Origin: DATKRB01 sp035532415
GTDB lineage: Bacteria; Actinomycetota; Acidimicrobiia; Acidimicrobiales; RAAP-2
Length of the DNA: 64,000 bases
Assembly: GCA_035532415.1 (NCBI GenBank)
Contig: DATKRB010000009.1
Location: forward strand, 62,001-126,000
Direction of reading: 5' to 3'
This document shows, piece by piece, positions 55,349 to 64,000 of this stretch. A program made the translations under genes and the position numbers. The notes beneath the pieces were generated by a model. That model was given only the letters and a program-made list of their open reading frames with translations. It was not told the DNA's origin and searched no databases. How positions within the stretch are numbered: position 1 is the stretch's first letter; the number at the start of each line of letters is the position of its first letter.

Positions 55349-57178
55349 GTGTCCACGGGCGAGCGTCCTCGTCGCTCGGTGACGGGCGGGCTGATCGACC
55401 GGCGGTTGGCAACGCGGGCGTCGACCGCGCGCCGAAGCCTGCTGGCCTCGGCCGGGGCCGGCTCGGCCGGCGCGGCGTTGATCGTCGTGCAGGCGGTCCT
55501 CCTGGCATCGGTGATCGACCGCGCCCTCCTGCACGGGGCGTCGGTCCCGGACCTCGTTCCCCAGTTCATCGGGCTCGGCCTCACGGTCGTCGGGCGCGCC
55601 CTGTGCCTGTGGTTCGCCGAGCTGGTGGCCCAGCGCACCGCTGTCAGCGTCACCCGGACGTTGCGGTATCAGCTCCTCCGGCACTCGCTCGATCTCGGCC
55701 CCGTCTGGCTCGCCGGCGAGCGCGCCGGGGAGCTCTCCCTGACGGCCACGAGGGGCGTGGAGGCGCTGGGTGCCTATTTCGGCCGATACCTCCCGCAAGC
55801 GATACTGGCGGGGATCGCCCCGATCGGTATCCTCGTCTGGGTCGGCGTTGAGGACTGGGTGTCGGGCCTCGTGCTGCTCGGCATGGTGGCCCTGGTTCCC
55901 GTGGCCATGATCGTCTTCGGCCGTGAGGCCACCAGGAGGGCGGGCAGCCAATGGCACCGGCTCTCGTCGCTCTCCGCCCGTTATCTCGAGCTGATCCAGG
56001 GGCTGCCGACGCTGCGGGCCGCCGGGAGGGCCGCCCTCGGTCGGCGCGAGGTCGCGGCCAGCACCGAGGGGCTCCGCCGGACCACCATGGGCACGTTGCG
56101 GGTGGCCTTCCTCTCTGCCCTGGCCATGGAGCTGATCTCGGGGCTGGGGGTGGGGCTCGTGGCCATGCTGCTCGGGCTGCGGCTGCTGAACGGTTCCCTC
56201 GGTCTCGGCACGGCCCTGGCCGTGCTCCTCGTGGCCCCCGAGGTGTTCGTCCCGCTGCGCCGGGCCGGCGCCGAGTTCCACGCCAGCACCGAAGGTCAGG
56301 CGGCGGCGGCTCGCATCTGGGAGGTCCTCGACCAGCGAGCCGGCGGTCCGGCCGAAGGCGAAGCAGGTGGCGACGGGCCGCGCCCCGGGGGGCGCGCGGC
56401 CCGCGAGGCGGTGATCGCCGGTGGGGGCCAGGGACCACAGGGCCGGGTGAGGGCGGCCCCGGACCCCTCGTCGGTCCCCATCCGGCTCGACGAGGTCGTG
56501 TTCTCCTATCCGGACCGGTCGACCCCCGTGTTCGAGCCGGTCGACCTGGTGGTCGAGCCCGGCGAGCACGTGGCGTTGGCGGGGCCGTCGGGATCGGGGA
56601 AGTCGACGCTCATCGCCGCCCTCCTCGGGTTCGTCGTGCCCACCGCGGGAAGGATCCTCGTCGGCGACGTCGACCTGGCCCGGATCGACACCGACGGCTG
56701 GCGCCACCGCATCACGTGGGTCCCCCAGCAACCCCACGTGTTCCGGGGCACCCTCCTCGAGAACCTCCGTTTCGGTCGTCCCGACGCCCCGGTCGAGTCG
56801 ATCGACCGGGCCGTCACCCTGGCCGGGATGGCAACGCTCGTGAGCCGGCTGCCCAGGGGGCTCGACACGGTCCTCGGCGAGGGTGGCCTCACGCTGAGCG
56901 CAGGCGAACGGCAACGAGTGGCCATCGCGCGCGCGGTGGTCCGGGACGCGCCGCTGGTGCTGCTCGACGAGCCGGCCGCCCACCTCGACGCGGCTGCCGT
57001 CGACGAGCTGCGCAGCGGGCTGGGCGAATGGGCCGAGGGCCGGACGGTGGTGACCGCAGCCCACCGGTCGGAGCTGGTCCGGATCGACCGGGTGGTCCCG
57101 ATCGGTGGGTCTCCCGGGCTCCACCCGGCGCCGGTGAGACGAGTGCCCACCGGCCTGTCCGGCGGAGCGCCCGAGTGA
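55349..57178 (+). CDS. cydD: ABC transporter CydD (thiol exporter subunit)
   Basis: The 609-residue half-transporter (GTG start) has six membrane helices to about residue 330 and an ATPase domain with Walker A GPSGSGKST near 410, signature LSAGERQRVAIARA and Walker B LVLLDEPAAHLD. An Arg/Gly-rich insert lies between the domains. With CydC it exports cysteine/glutathione-type thiols needed for cytochrome bd assembly. It overlaps cydC by GTGA. cydAB are not in the window. Confidence 0.9.
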   Translation: MSTGERPRRSVTGGLIDRRLATRASTARRSLLASAGAGSAGAALIVVQAVLLASVIDRALLHGASVPDLVPQFIGLGLTVVGRALCLWFAELVAQRTAVSVTRTLRYQLLRHSLDLGPVWLAGERAGELSLTATRGVEALGAYFGRYLPQAILAGIAPIGILVWVGVEDWVSGLVLLGMVALVPVAMIVFGREATRRAGSQWHRLSSLSARYLELIQGLPTLRAAGRAALGRREVAASTEGLRRTTMGTLRVAFLSALAMELISGLGVGLVAMLLGLRLLNGSLGLGTALAVLLVAPEVFVPLRRAGAEFHASTEGQAAAARIWEVLDQRAGGPAEGEAGGDGPRPGGRAAREAVIAGGGQGPQGRVRAAPDPSSVPIRLDEVVFSYPDRSTPVFEPVDLVVEPGEHVALAGPSGSGKSTLIAALLGFVVPTAGRILVGDVDLARIDTDGWRHRITWVPQQPHVFRGTLLENLRFGRPDAPVESIDRAVTLAGMATLVSRLPRGLDTVLGEGGLTLSAGERQRVAIARAVVRDAPLVLLDEPAAHLDAAAVDELRSGLGEWAEGRTVVTAAHRSELVRIDRVVPIGGSPGLHPAPVRRVPTGLSGGAPE

Positions 57179-58893
57179 CCGCCTCCTCCTTCTCGGTCCT
57201 GCGGCGGTTGGTCGTGCTCAGCTCGCCGCCATGGCGGCGGCTCGCCCTTTCGGGCCTGCTCGGCATGGCCGCCTCGGCCGCGACGATCGGGCTGCTGGCC
57301 GGCTCGGGTTACGTCGTCGGCCGTGCCGCCCTGCGCCCGGGCCTGGGCGCCATCGCCGGCGCGCTGGCGATCGTCGAGGTGATGGCGTTCGTCCGCGCTC
57401 CCCTGCGCTACGGCGAGCGGCTGACCGCCCACGACGCCGCCTTCCGGGCGCTGGTGCACTGGCGGGTCTGGCTCTTCGACCGCCTCGAACCGCTCTCGCC
57501 CGCCGGGCTCCGCAGCTGGCGGAGCGGCGACCTGCTCACCCGGGCAATGCAGGACGTCGATGCCTTGCAGGACCTCTACCTGCGGGGCTTCACCCCCGCC
57601 GTGGTGGCGATCACCTCCTCCATCCTCGCCGTGGTGGTCGTCGCCGTCCTGCTGCCGGTCGCGGGGCTCATCCTCGGCACCTGTCTGGCCGTCGCCCTCC
57701 TGGTTCCTCCGGCCCTCGCCCTCACCAATGGTTCCTCCGAGGAGCTCGAGTCGGCGTTGCGCGGTGAGCTCGGCGGCGACGTGGTGGACCTTCTTCAGGG
57801 CGCGCCCGAGCTCCTGGCCTTCGACCGCGCCGAGGCGGTCCTCGGCCGGATCGACGACTCGGACGATCGATTGCAGCAGATGGCGCAACGCCGTGGCCTG
57901 AGGGGCGCGTTGGCGTCGGCGATCATCTCGCTGTGTGCCGGTGCGGCCGCGGTGGGAGTCCTGCTGGTGTCCGTCGACGCGGTCCGCCGGCACCGCCTGG
58001 GCGACACCATGCTCGCAGTGCTCCCCCTCGCCGCCATCGCCGCGTTCGAGTCGGTCCCTCCCGTGACGCTGGCGGCCCACCGGATGGGAGCGTTGGTGGC
58101 CGCGGGACGGCGCCTGCTCGCACTCGGCGAGATACCCCCACCCGTGCTCGATCCGGCGCACCCCGAGGAGGTCCCCCCGGGAGTTCCCCTGATCGCCCTG
58201 ACCGACGCCCGCCTCCGCTACGGCGACGACCTGCCGTGGGCGCTCGACGGGCTGTCGGTCACGCTCCACCCCGGGGAGCACATGGCCCTCACCGGGCCGA
58301 GCGGAGCCGGAAAGAGCAGCGTCGTCAACGTTCTGCTCAGGTTCTGGGACCTCTCGGGCGGCGAGGCGACGCTGGCCGACGTCCCTCTCCGCCACCTGGC
58401 CCAGGCCGATGTCCGGCGGACGATCGCCCTCGTCGACCAGGACGCCCGCCTGTTCTCCGGAACGATCCGGCACAACGTCACCCTGTCGCGCCCCGACGCC
58501 GGCGACGACGAGATCGCCCGGGCGCTGCGCCTCGCGCAGCTCGAGAGCTGGGTCGGCTCCCTGCCTCTCGGCCTCGAGACACCGGTGGGCGAGCAGGGCG
58601 GGCAGGTCTCCGGGGGTCAGCGGCAGCGGATCGCCCTCGCCCGGGCGATCCTCGCCGACGCCCCGGTGCTGGTCCTCGACGAGCCGACGAGCGGGCTCGA
58701 CGAAGAGACGGCAACCGCCCTCCTCGATGACGTGACCGCGGCCGCCGACGGCCGTAGCGTGCTCCTCATCACCCATCACGAACGGGAGGCCGCCGGGTTC
58801 GGCACCCGGGTGGCGGTCGAAGGGGGCCGGGCGATCGTGCTCGGGCCGAGCGTCGCTCAGACGCCGAGGCGGGCCATGTTGTCCGATGGGTAG
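57175..58893 (+). CDS. cydC: ABC transporter CydC (thiol exporter subunit)
   Basis: The 572-residue half-transporter has six helices (LAGSGYVVGRAALRPGLG, RAPLRYGERLTAHDAAFR are CydC-typical) and an ATPase with Walker A GPSGAGKSS near 375, signature VSGGQRQRIALARAI and Walker B VLVLDEPTSGLDEET. Its GTG overlaps the cydD stop. The last 37 bases overlap the convergent aldo/keto reductase gene. Confidence 0.9.
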   Translation: MTASSFSVLRRLVVLSSPPWRRLALSGLLGMAASAATIGLLAGSGYVVGRAALRPGLGAIAGALAIVEVMAFVRAPLRYGERLTAHDAAFRALVHWRVWLFDRLEPLSPAGLRSWRSGDLLTRAMQDVDALQDLYLRGFTPAVVAITSSILAVVVVAVLLPVAGLILGTCLAVALLVPPALALTNGSSEELESALRGELGGDVVDLLQGAPELLAFDRAEAVLGRIDDSDDRLQQMAQRRGLRGALASAIISLCAGAAAVGVLLVSVDAVRRHRLGDTMLAVLPLAAIAAFESVPPVTLAAHRMGALVAAGRRLLALGEIPPPVLDPAHPEEVPPGVPLIALTDARLRYGDDLPWALDGLSVTLHPGEHMALTGPSGAGKSSVVNVLLRFWDLSGGEATLADVPLRHLAQADVRRTIALVDQDARLFSGTIRHNVTLSRPDAGDDEIARALRLAQLESWVGSLPLGLETPVGEQGGQVSGGQRQRIALARAILADAPVLVLDEPTSGLDEETATALLDDVTAAADGRSVLLITHHEREAAGFGTRVAVEGGRAIVLGPSVAQTPRRAMLSDG

Positions 58894-59843
58894 CGCTCGC
58901 CCGATGCGACGCCCCTGGGCGCCACCTCGGCGATCGACTCGAGATCCTCGGCGCTGAGCTCGACCGTCAGCGCCGCCACGTTCTCCTCGAGGTAGGTCCG
59001 CCGCTTGGTGCCGGGGATGGGGACGATGTCCGGACCCTGGGCCAGCAACCACGCCAGCGCCAGCTGGGCGGGTGTGGCGCCCCGTTGCTGCGCCAGCTCA
59101 CGGATCCGTTCCACCACGGCCTGGTTCCTCTGGAAGTTCTCGCCCTGAAAGCGGGGAGCCTTCCTGCGGAAATCTCCGGGCTCGAACTGCTCGGGGTCCG
59201 AGAGCGAGCCCGAGAGCAGTCCGCGCCCGAGCGGGCTGTACCCCACGATCCCGATCCCGAGCTCGCGGACCGTGGGCACCGTCTGGTCCTCGAGATCGCG
59301 GCTGAAGAGCGACCACTCGTCCTGGATCGCGGTCATCGGGTGGGTCGCGTGCGCCCGGCGGATGGTCGTCGGGGCCGCCTCCGATATCCCGAGGAACCGG
59401 ACTTTGCCCAGCACCACCAGCTCCGCCATCGCACCCCACGTCTCCTCCACCGGAATGTTCGGATCGACACGATGCTGGTAGTAGAGGTCGACGTGGTCCA
59501 CCCCGAGCCTCTGGAGCGAGCCGTCGATGCACCGGCGGACGTAGTCGGGGCGACCGTTCACCCCGACCAGGGTGCCGTCGGGCTCACGCTCGAACCCGAA
59601 CTTGGTGGCCAGCACCACCTCGTCCCGCCGCCCGGCCAGCGCCTTCCCCACCAGCTGCTCGTTGGTGAAGGGCCCGTACATGTCGGCGGTGTCGAGGAAG
59701 GTGACGCCGAGGTCGAGCGCGGTTCGGATGGTCGCCAGCGCCTCGCTCTCGTCGGCGGTGCCATAGGACTGGCTCATGCCCATGCAGCCCAGGCCCAGTG
59801 CCGACACCACCAGTCCCTGCGTTCCCAACGTCCGCTGTTCCAT
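58857..59843 (-). CDS. aldo/keto reductase
   Basis: The 328-residue TIM-barrel NADPH oxidoreductase has the AKR tetrad: Asp51 and Tyr56 in FLDTADMYG, Lys81 in ATKFGFE and His in DLYYQHRVD. VGYSPLGRGLLSG and PIPGTKRRTYLEEN are the cofactor-binding segments. It resembles the plant/bacterial AKR13 type. It converges on cydC with a 37-bp overlap. Confidence 0.93.
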   Translation of the reverse strand: MEQRTLGTQGLVVSALGLGCMGMSQSYGTADESEALATIRTALDLGVTFLDTADMYGPFTNEQLVGKALAGRRDEVVLATKFGFEREPDGTLVGVNGRPDYVRRCIDGSLQRLGVDHVDLYYQHRVDPNIPVEETWGAMAELVVLGKVRFLGISEAAPTTIRRAHATHPMTAIQDEWSLFSRDLEDQTVPTVRELGIGIVGYSPLGRGLLSGSLSDPEQFEPGDFRRKAPRFQGENFQRNQAVVERIRELAQQRGATPAQLALAWLLAQGPDIVPIPGTKRRTYLEENVAALTVELSAEDLESIAEVAPRGVASGERYPSDNMARLGV

Positions 59844-59873
59844 CCGACGGCTCCTCCGCTCTTCGGCTGATCC

Positions 59874-60467
59874 TCAACCTATAGGGGGCACCTGGTTGTA
59901 GGTGACGAGCACCGGACCGGAGTCCCCCCACCGGATACGGGTCACCGATCCGGTGGACAGGTGCAGGCGCGACGCGACCGGTCCGTCCATCCCGAGCGCC
60001 CACGCCACTGCCGCCTTTATCGGCGAGACGTGGCTCACCACCACCACGTCCCCGCCCTCGGAACGGGCACCCTTGCCCGGCCGGGCGAAGAGCTCGGCGC
60101 ACGCCTCGCCCACCCGCTCCGACACCTCGGCCAGGCTCTCACCCCCTTCCGGCCGGAACCCGGTGTCGGTCCGCCACCGATGCCAGACGTCGGCGGGGAC
60201 CTCCCCGACCGGCCGGCCCTCGAGCACGCCGTAGTCGACCTCCACCCAACGGTCGTCGACCGCGACGGGGCGCCCGAGGTCGAGCTCGGCAGCGGTGTCG
60301 AGGGCCCGGTGGAGCGGGCTCGAGATCGCGAGCCCGATGGTGTCGAGCAGGGCGCCCGCCGCTCGCGCCTGGAGCCGGCCGAGGGAGGTCAGTTGGACGT
60401 CGGAGCGGCCCAGGAGCAGACCGGCGGCATTGGCGGTGGACTCGCCGTGGCGGATCAGGACCAGCAC
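59874..60467 (-). CDS. histidine phosphatase family protein (phosphoglycerate mutase-like)
   Basis: The 197-residue protein (GTG start) has the RHGES catalytic motif with the phospho-accepting His7, ISSPLHRALDTA and VVVSHVSPIKA with the second His. In many actinobacteria a similar domain is fused to an RNase H domain beside a zinc-ribbon gene; here it stands alone but next to that zinc-ribbon gene. The substrate is unknown (adenosylcobalamin phosphatase is one option). Confidence 0.9.
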   Translation of the reverse strand: MLVLIRHGESTANAAGLLLGRSDVQLTSLGRLQARAAGALLDTIGLAISSPLHRALDTAAELDLGRPVAVDDRWVEVDYGVLEGRPVGEVPADVWHRWRTDTGFRPEGGESLAEVSERVGEACAELFARPGKGARSEGGDVVVVSHVSPIKAAVAWALGMDGPVASRLHLSTGSVTRIRWGDSGPVLVTYNQVPPIG

Positions 60468-60491
60468 GTCAGGACGGGGCCTCGCGACCCC

Positions 60492-61265
60492 TCAGCCCGC
60501 TGCTCTCGGAGCGCCCGACCGGATCAGGATCCTGCCGCATTGCTCGCAGGTCACCAGGGCGTCGTCGGGCAGCCGCCTGATCCGGTCGACCTCCGCGGCC
60601 GGCAACTCGAGGTGGCAGCCCTCGCACCGGTTCCCCACCAGCGGCGCGGCGCCGGTGCCACCCAGTCGGGCCCGCAAGGTCTCGTACCGCTCGGACAGAT
60701 CCTCCGGCAGGTTCGCCGCGAGCGCGTCCCGATCGGCCTTCACCGTCACCATCTCGGTGTCGATGACCGCCTCGGCCGCCGCAACCGACGCCCGCAACCG
60801 GCTTGCCGCCTCGAGGAGGCGATCCTGCTCGGCCTCCATTCCCGCCAGTTCGGCGTCGAGCGGCTCCTGCTCGACCATCGCCTCGATCTCGGCGTCCTCC
60901 ATCTCCGATCGCCGCTGACGGAGGTGGCGCACCTCCTCGTCCATCGCCTGAAGATCACGAGCAGGGGCAACCCGCGACGCGTACATCCGCGCCTCGATCC
61001 CGGCGAGCCGGGCCCCGAGGACGTCGTCCTGGGACTGGAGATCGTTCAGCCGGTCCACCAGCGCGTCCCTCAGGGCTCGGGGTCCCTCGGCGCGGGCGGC
61101 CAGCTCGGCCTGCTCCCGCTGCACGGCACCGAGCTGGATCCGGACCGGCAACGACGCCTTCCGGTGTTGGAGCTGCGAGAGGGTCGTGTCGAGCTCTTGC
61201 ACCCGCAGGAGGGTCTCGAACGCCCGGGCGGAAGCACCAGGCCCAACGGGGGAGTCAGCGGGCAC
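60492..61265 (-). CDS. C4-type zinc ribbon, coiled-coil protein (DUF164-like)
   Basis: The 257-residue protein (GTG start) has a long coiled coil (about residues 15-180) and a C-terminal zinc ribbon with CEGC and CEQC pairs in RCEGCHLELPAAEVDRI and VTCEQCGRILIRSG. The family is conserved in bacteria and often adjoins RNase H/phosphatase genes, as here, with a suggested nucleic-acid link. It overlaps the Nudix gene by 11 bases. Confidence 0.88.
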   Translation of the reverse strand: MPADSPVGPGASARAFETLLRVQELDTTLSQLQHRKASLPVRIQLGAVQREQAELAARAEGPRALRDALVDRLNDLQSQDDVLGARLAGIEARMYASRVAPARDLQAMDEEVRHLRQRRSEMEDAEIEAMVEQEPLDAELAGMEAEQDRLLEAASRLRASVAAAEAVIDTEMVTVKADRDALAANLPEDLSERYETLRARLGGTGAAPLVGNRCEGCHLELPAAEVDRIRRLPDDALVTCEQCGRILIRSGAPRAAG

Positions 61266-61881
61266 GGTCGGGACCGTCGGGCCCGCTGCGGACGGGGGCA
61301 GTCGCCAGCCACGCCGGGCCGTGCTGCGCCCAGAGCGCCCGGGAGAGGGCGATGGCCCCGACCAGTGCCTCGTCGGCCATCGATGCCGCCTCGTCCCACG
61401 TGCACCACCGCACGTCCTGGCTCTCGCCGGGGGGCGGTGCCGGCTCCGCGTCCTCGGCGAGCAACAGGTACCGGAGATCGAGGTGGGTGTGGCCCTGTGC
61501 GGCCGGATGCACGTCGAGATGCACCAGGATCGGGCCTCCGGGCGGGTGGGCGACGGCCAGCCCGGTCTCCTCCTCGGACTCGCGCTCCGCCGCCTGCCAT
61601 GGCTCCTCACCCCCGTCGACGTGGCCTCCGGGCTGCATCCACCTCCCGAGCCGCCGGTGCAGATGCATCACCATCCCCCTCGCGCCGACCACCACGGCGG
61701 ACCCGGTGACGTGGACCGGGTCCGCGCTCTCGTCGCACGGTCGGGGCAGTCGGTCGAGCTCGCGGAGGATCCTGGCCTTTGCGACGATCTCACGGGTGCC
61801 TTCGGGCGCGTGCTCCTCCACCACCCGGCGCAGGGCATCCCCCGGTGCCGGGTCCCGGCCCGCGTCATGGGGAGCACGCAT
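61255..61881 (-). CDS. Nudix hydrolase
   Basis: The 208-residue protein has a Nudix box beginning GHVDGGEEPWQAAERESEEE and ending TGL, fitting Gx5Ex7REUxEExGU except for Ser at the hydrophobic U position. It hydrolyses a nucleoside diphosphate derivative; the substrate is not identifiable. The ATG at 61881 is chosen; earlier codons would overlap the divergent gene. Confidence 0.88.
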   Translation of the reverse strand: MRAPHDAGRDPAPGDALRRVVEEHAPEGTREIVAKARILRELDRLPRPCDESADPVHVTGSAVVVGARGMVMHLHRRLGRWMQPGGHVDGGEEPWQAAERESEEETGLAVAHPPGGPILVHLDVHPAAQGHTHLDLRYLLLAEDAEPAPPPGESQDVRWCTWDEAASMADEALVGAIALSRALWAQHGPAWLATAPVRSGPDGPDRAR

Positions 61882-61981
61882 GCCCGAATCCCTAGCACAC
61901 GTCAGGTGGCGAGTGGGCACGGATCGGTCGGGTGTCCGCCGGGCAGGAGCCCTGGGTCCGGCCGCTAGCGTCAGGGCACCC

Positions 61982-62803
61982 ATGAGCCCCCGCCCCGACC
62001 TCGTCGTCGCCAGCTTCAATGTCCATGCCGGCGTCGACGGGTGGGGTCGGCCCTGGGACGTCGTCGAGGGCGTCCGGTCGCTCGAGGCCGACGTGGTGGT
62101 GCTGCAAGAGGTGTGGAGCCCCGCGGACGGACCGAGCACCGCGCAGACCATCGGTTCTTCCCTCGGGTACCGGGTGTTCGAGCGCTCCCTCGCCCGCGGG
62201 CGCCGGGCCACACCGCACCCGGGGGCCGACCATCGTTGGATGCGCTCCCTCGACTGGCGCGGCGAGGGCCACGCCCTGTACCTCAACAGCGAACGCCCGT
62301 TGCCCGGGCGGGTTCTCCGGTCGGCCCGGTTCGGTGAGGCAGAGCCGGGGAGCTGGGGGATCGCCGTACTCAGCAGGCTTCCCGTGGTCTCGGACCGGGT
62401 CATCGACCTCGGGAGGCTGCCTCGGGACCGGGTGACCCGGGCCGCGCTCGTTCTGCAGGTGGACGTCGGCGGGCGCCCGCTCACGGTGATCGGCACGCAC
62501 ATGAGCCACCTCACCTACGGATCGCCCGCCCACTTCCTCCGATTGCAGCGGGTGCTGCGCGACCTGACGGACGGGCAGCCGTCCGTGCTGGCGGGCGACA
62601 TGAACCTCTGGGGCCCACCGACGTCGCTCTTCTTCGGAGAGTGGCGCAGGGCCGTCTCGGGAAGGACGTGGCCGTCCTGGCGACCGCACAGCCAGATCGA
62701 CCACATCCTCGTCCGTGGCCCCGTGACGCCGGCCGGCGGGACCGTCATGCCCGCCTGCGGGTCGGACCACCTGGCTGTCCGGGCACACCTCACGCTCACG
62801 TGA
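61982..62803 (+). CDS. endonuclease/exonuclease/phosphatase family protein
   Basis: The 273-residue protein has the DNase I-like fold motifs in order: ASFNVHAGVDGW, VVVLQEVW, TVIGTHMSHLT, LAGDMNLWGPP, SQIDHILVRG and GSDHLAVRA. The metal-binding Glu, catalytic His and Asp-Asn pair are all present. DNA repair nuclease and lipid or nucleotide phosphodiesterase are both possible. The last 8 bases overlap the convergent MFS gene. Confidence 0.9.
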   Translation: MSPRPDLVVASFNVHAGVDGWGRPWDVVEGVRSLEADVVVLQEVWSPADGPSTAQTIGSSLGYRVFERSLARGRRATPHPGADHRWMRSLDWRGEGHALYLNSERPLPGRVLRSARFGEAEPGSWGIAVLSRLPVVSDRVIDLGRLPRDRVTRAALVLQVDVGGRPLTVIGTHMSHLTYGSPAHFLRLQRVLRDLTDGQPSVLAGDMNLWGPPTSLFFGEWRRAVSGRTWPSWRPHSQIDHILVRGPVTPAGGTVMPACGSDHLAVRAHLTLT

Positions 62804-64000
62804 CCGGGGCCGGCCAGAGCTCCTCGAGCTCTCGCCCGCGGGTCTCGGGGAGGAACCAGAGCAGAGCGGCGGCCGGCGCTGCGGGGAGGAACGTGACCTC
62901 GGCAGCGACAAGGGCGTGGTTGCCGGTCCCGCCGACGTCGGCCACCGCGCCGAAGACCAACAAGCCGGCTACGGCCCCCAAGACTCCCGTCGCCAGGTAC
63001 CACCCCGCAGCGGACGCCCGGACCGGCGTGGGGAACAGCTCGTTGGCCAGGGCGCCGGCCGCAGGCGCCAGCATGGAGCTGGCCATCACCCCCGCCACGT
63101 AGCCGAGCAACAACGCCGGCGTCGATCCGCTGTAGGTCACCACCCCGAGCAGGGCGATGACGACCATGGCGAGGGCGATCGTCGGCCGCCGACCGATCCG
63201 ATCAGACGCCCACCGACCGATCAGCAGCCCCGCGAGACCGGTCACCCCGGCGCTCACGACCATTCCGGAGACCAGGACCCCTGACGCGTGCCGGACGTTC
63301 TGGGCGTAAATGAACACGAGGCTGGTGGCCGGGCCGGTGATCATCGAGACGGCGAACGAGAGCGCGGCGACCAACACCAGCCGGCGCCGGTGCTCACGGC
63401 CCACCGCCCCGATCGCTGGGCGGTGGTGCCGGGCTCGACCGAGCAGGACGAACCGGTCGGGTTCGACGATCGACGATCGCAGCACGGGCAGCAGCGTCAG
63501 TGGCACGAGCGCCAGCAGGAAGACGCCCCGGAACCCGAGCGTCTTGCCGGCCAGGTTGTAGATGACGGCGATCAGCCCTGCGCCGACCCCGTAGCCCGCC
63601 GCGCTCAGTGCGAGGGCCTTCGTGCGGTCCGATGTGCGAGTGAGCTCGGCAGCGCTCACGTGCGTGATGGACAGGGTGGCGGTGAGAAGGGGGCGGCCCA
63701 GGGCGAAGATGGCGACGAACCACCAGTAGCTGGGGCTGCCGGCGGCGAGGACCGTCGCCACCAGGCCGGCCGCACAGGTGGCCAGCATGGTCGGCCGCCG
63801 CCCCAGCCGGTCGGCGAGGCTGGTCAGGGGCATTCCGCCGAGTGATGCCAACCTCAGGATGGCCAGCCCGATCCCGAGCATGGTTCCGGACAGGCCGGCC
63901 TGGTCCGCGAACGAGGTCCCGTGGGAAAGGTGCCCGAAGCTCTTCGCGACGTCCCCCAGGGCGGCCACCGCGCCGAACTGGCCGAACCCCGTGATCATCG
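62796..64000 (-). CDS. MFS transporter (partial at right edge)
   Basis: At least 400 residues with multiple hydrophobic helices. LADRLGRRPTMLA is the helix 2-3 loop and WASDRIGRRPTIAL the helix 8-9 loop, both standard in MFS; ELFPTPVRASAAGWYLATG resembles sugar/metabolite carriers of the SP/MHS type. An ATG at 63998 gives a possible start, but it falls inside what looks like the first helix (GFGQFGAVAALG), so the gene probably continues beyond the edge. Confidence 0.85.
   Translation of the reverse strand, partial: MITGFGQFGAVAALGDVAKSFGHLSHGTSFADQAGLSGTMLGIGLAILRLASLGGMPLTSLADRLGRRPTMLATCAAGLVATVLAAGSPSYWWFVAIFALGRPLLTATLSITHVSAAELTRTSDRTKALALSAAGYGVGAGLIAVIYNLAGKTLGFRGVFLLALVPLTLLPVLRSSIVEPDRFVLLGRARHHRPAIGAVGREHRRRLVLVAALSFAVSMITGPATSLVFIYAQNVRHASGVLVSGMVVSAGVTGLAGLLIGRWASDRIGRRPTIALAMVVIALLGVVTYSGSTPALLLGYVAGVMASSMLAPAAGALANELFPTPVRASAAGWYLATGVLGAVAGLLVFGAVADVGGTGNHALVAAEVTFLPAAPAAALLWFLPETRGRELEELWPAPVT

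Noticed and set aside
55201..57124. Extension of the CADD-like protein to 857 residues
   Set aside because: The added part is antisense to cydD and has shadow composition.

Overview
The window comes from a high-GC actinobacterium. The evidence is a WhiB-family Fe-S regulator, a GTP-type PEP carboxykinase, F420-type oxidoreductases, a PAC2 protein, a CtpE-like P-type ATPase, many GTG starts with GTGA/ATGA overlaps, and the thiL-rpmB-fakA arrangement also seen in mycobacteria. A deep-branching class such as Acidimicrobiia is plausible, but this is inference and no 16S is present. Coding is dense and almost every gene has a recognisable family.

Layout. 1-6.6 kb: fakA/yloV (cut by the left edge), rpmB, thiL, pckG, an MFS permease and a stand-alone Lrp/AsnC sensor domain. 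6.6-10.6 kb: an alpha-methylacyl-CoA racemase-like CoA transferase, a nine-copy heptamer repeat, galK, trpD and whiB. 10.7-12.4 kb: a peroxide/iron cluster (DUF3501, rubrerythrin, Fur family) with operator-like repeats. 12.5-17.4 kb: a translationally coupled operon of GlpD, an alkyl-DHAP-synthase-like flavoprotein and a GlpK-like kinase with an altered substrate pocket. 17.4-21.4 kb: MoxR-DUF58-transglutaminase. 21.4-25.3 kb: ferredoxin-reductase-like flavoprotein, MBL hydrolase, xseB, xseA.

25.4-30.3 kb holds the most interesting structure. An intact RNase P RNA gene (rnpB) has a 37-bp direct copy of its 3' end 4.4 kb downstream. Between the copies lie a decayed DUF6788/serine-recombinase pseudogene, an SCP2 plus glucosidase-like operon, an IS66-type transposase tail, an excisionase-like HTH remnant and a type II toxin-antitoxin pair. 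I read this as a small, degenerate genomic island integrated in rnpB.

30.3-47.4 kb is an accessory catabolic region: P450 with its 3Fe-4S ferredoxin, a fused tandem CoA transferase, two dienelactone hydrolases, an HSL-type esterase, a sulfatase, two F420/flavin-type oxidoreductases, a universal stress protein and a P-type ATPase. Part of it (35.3-36.3 kb) is decaying. 47.4-64 kb returns to housekeeping and transport: acs with an acetate permease, MarR, PAC2, a DHA2 MFS pump, a CADD-like pABA-synthase homologue, cydDC, aldo/keto reductase, histidine phosphatase, zinc-ribbon coiled-coil protein, Nudix, an endo/exonuclease-phosphatase protein, and an MFS permease cut by the right edge. No tRNA, rRNA, CRISPR array or replication origin was recognised.
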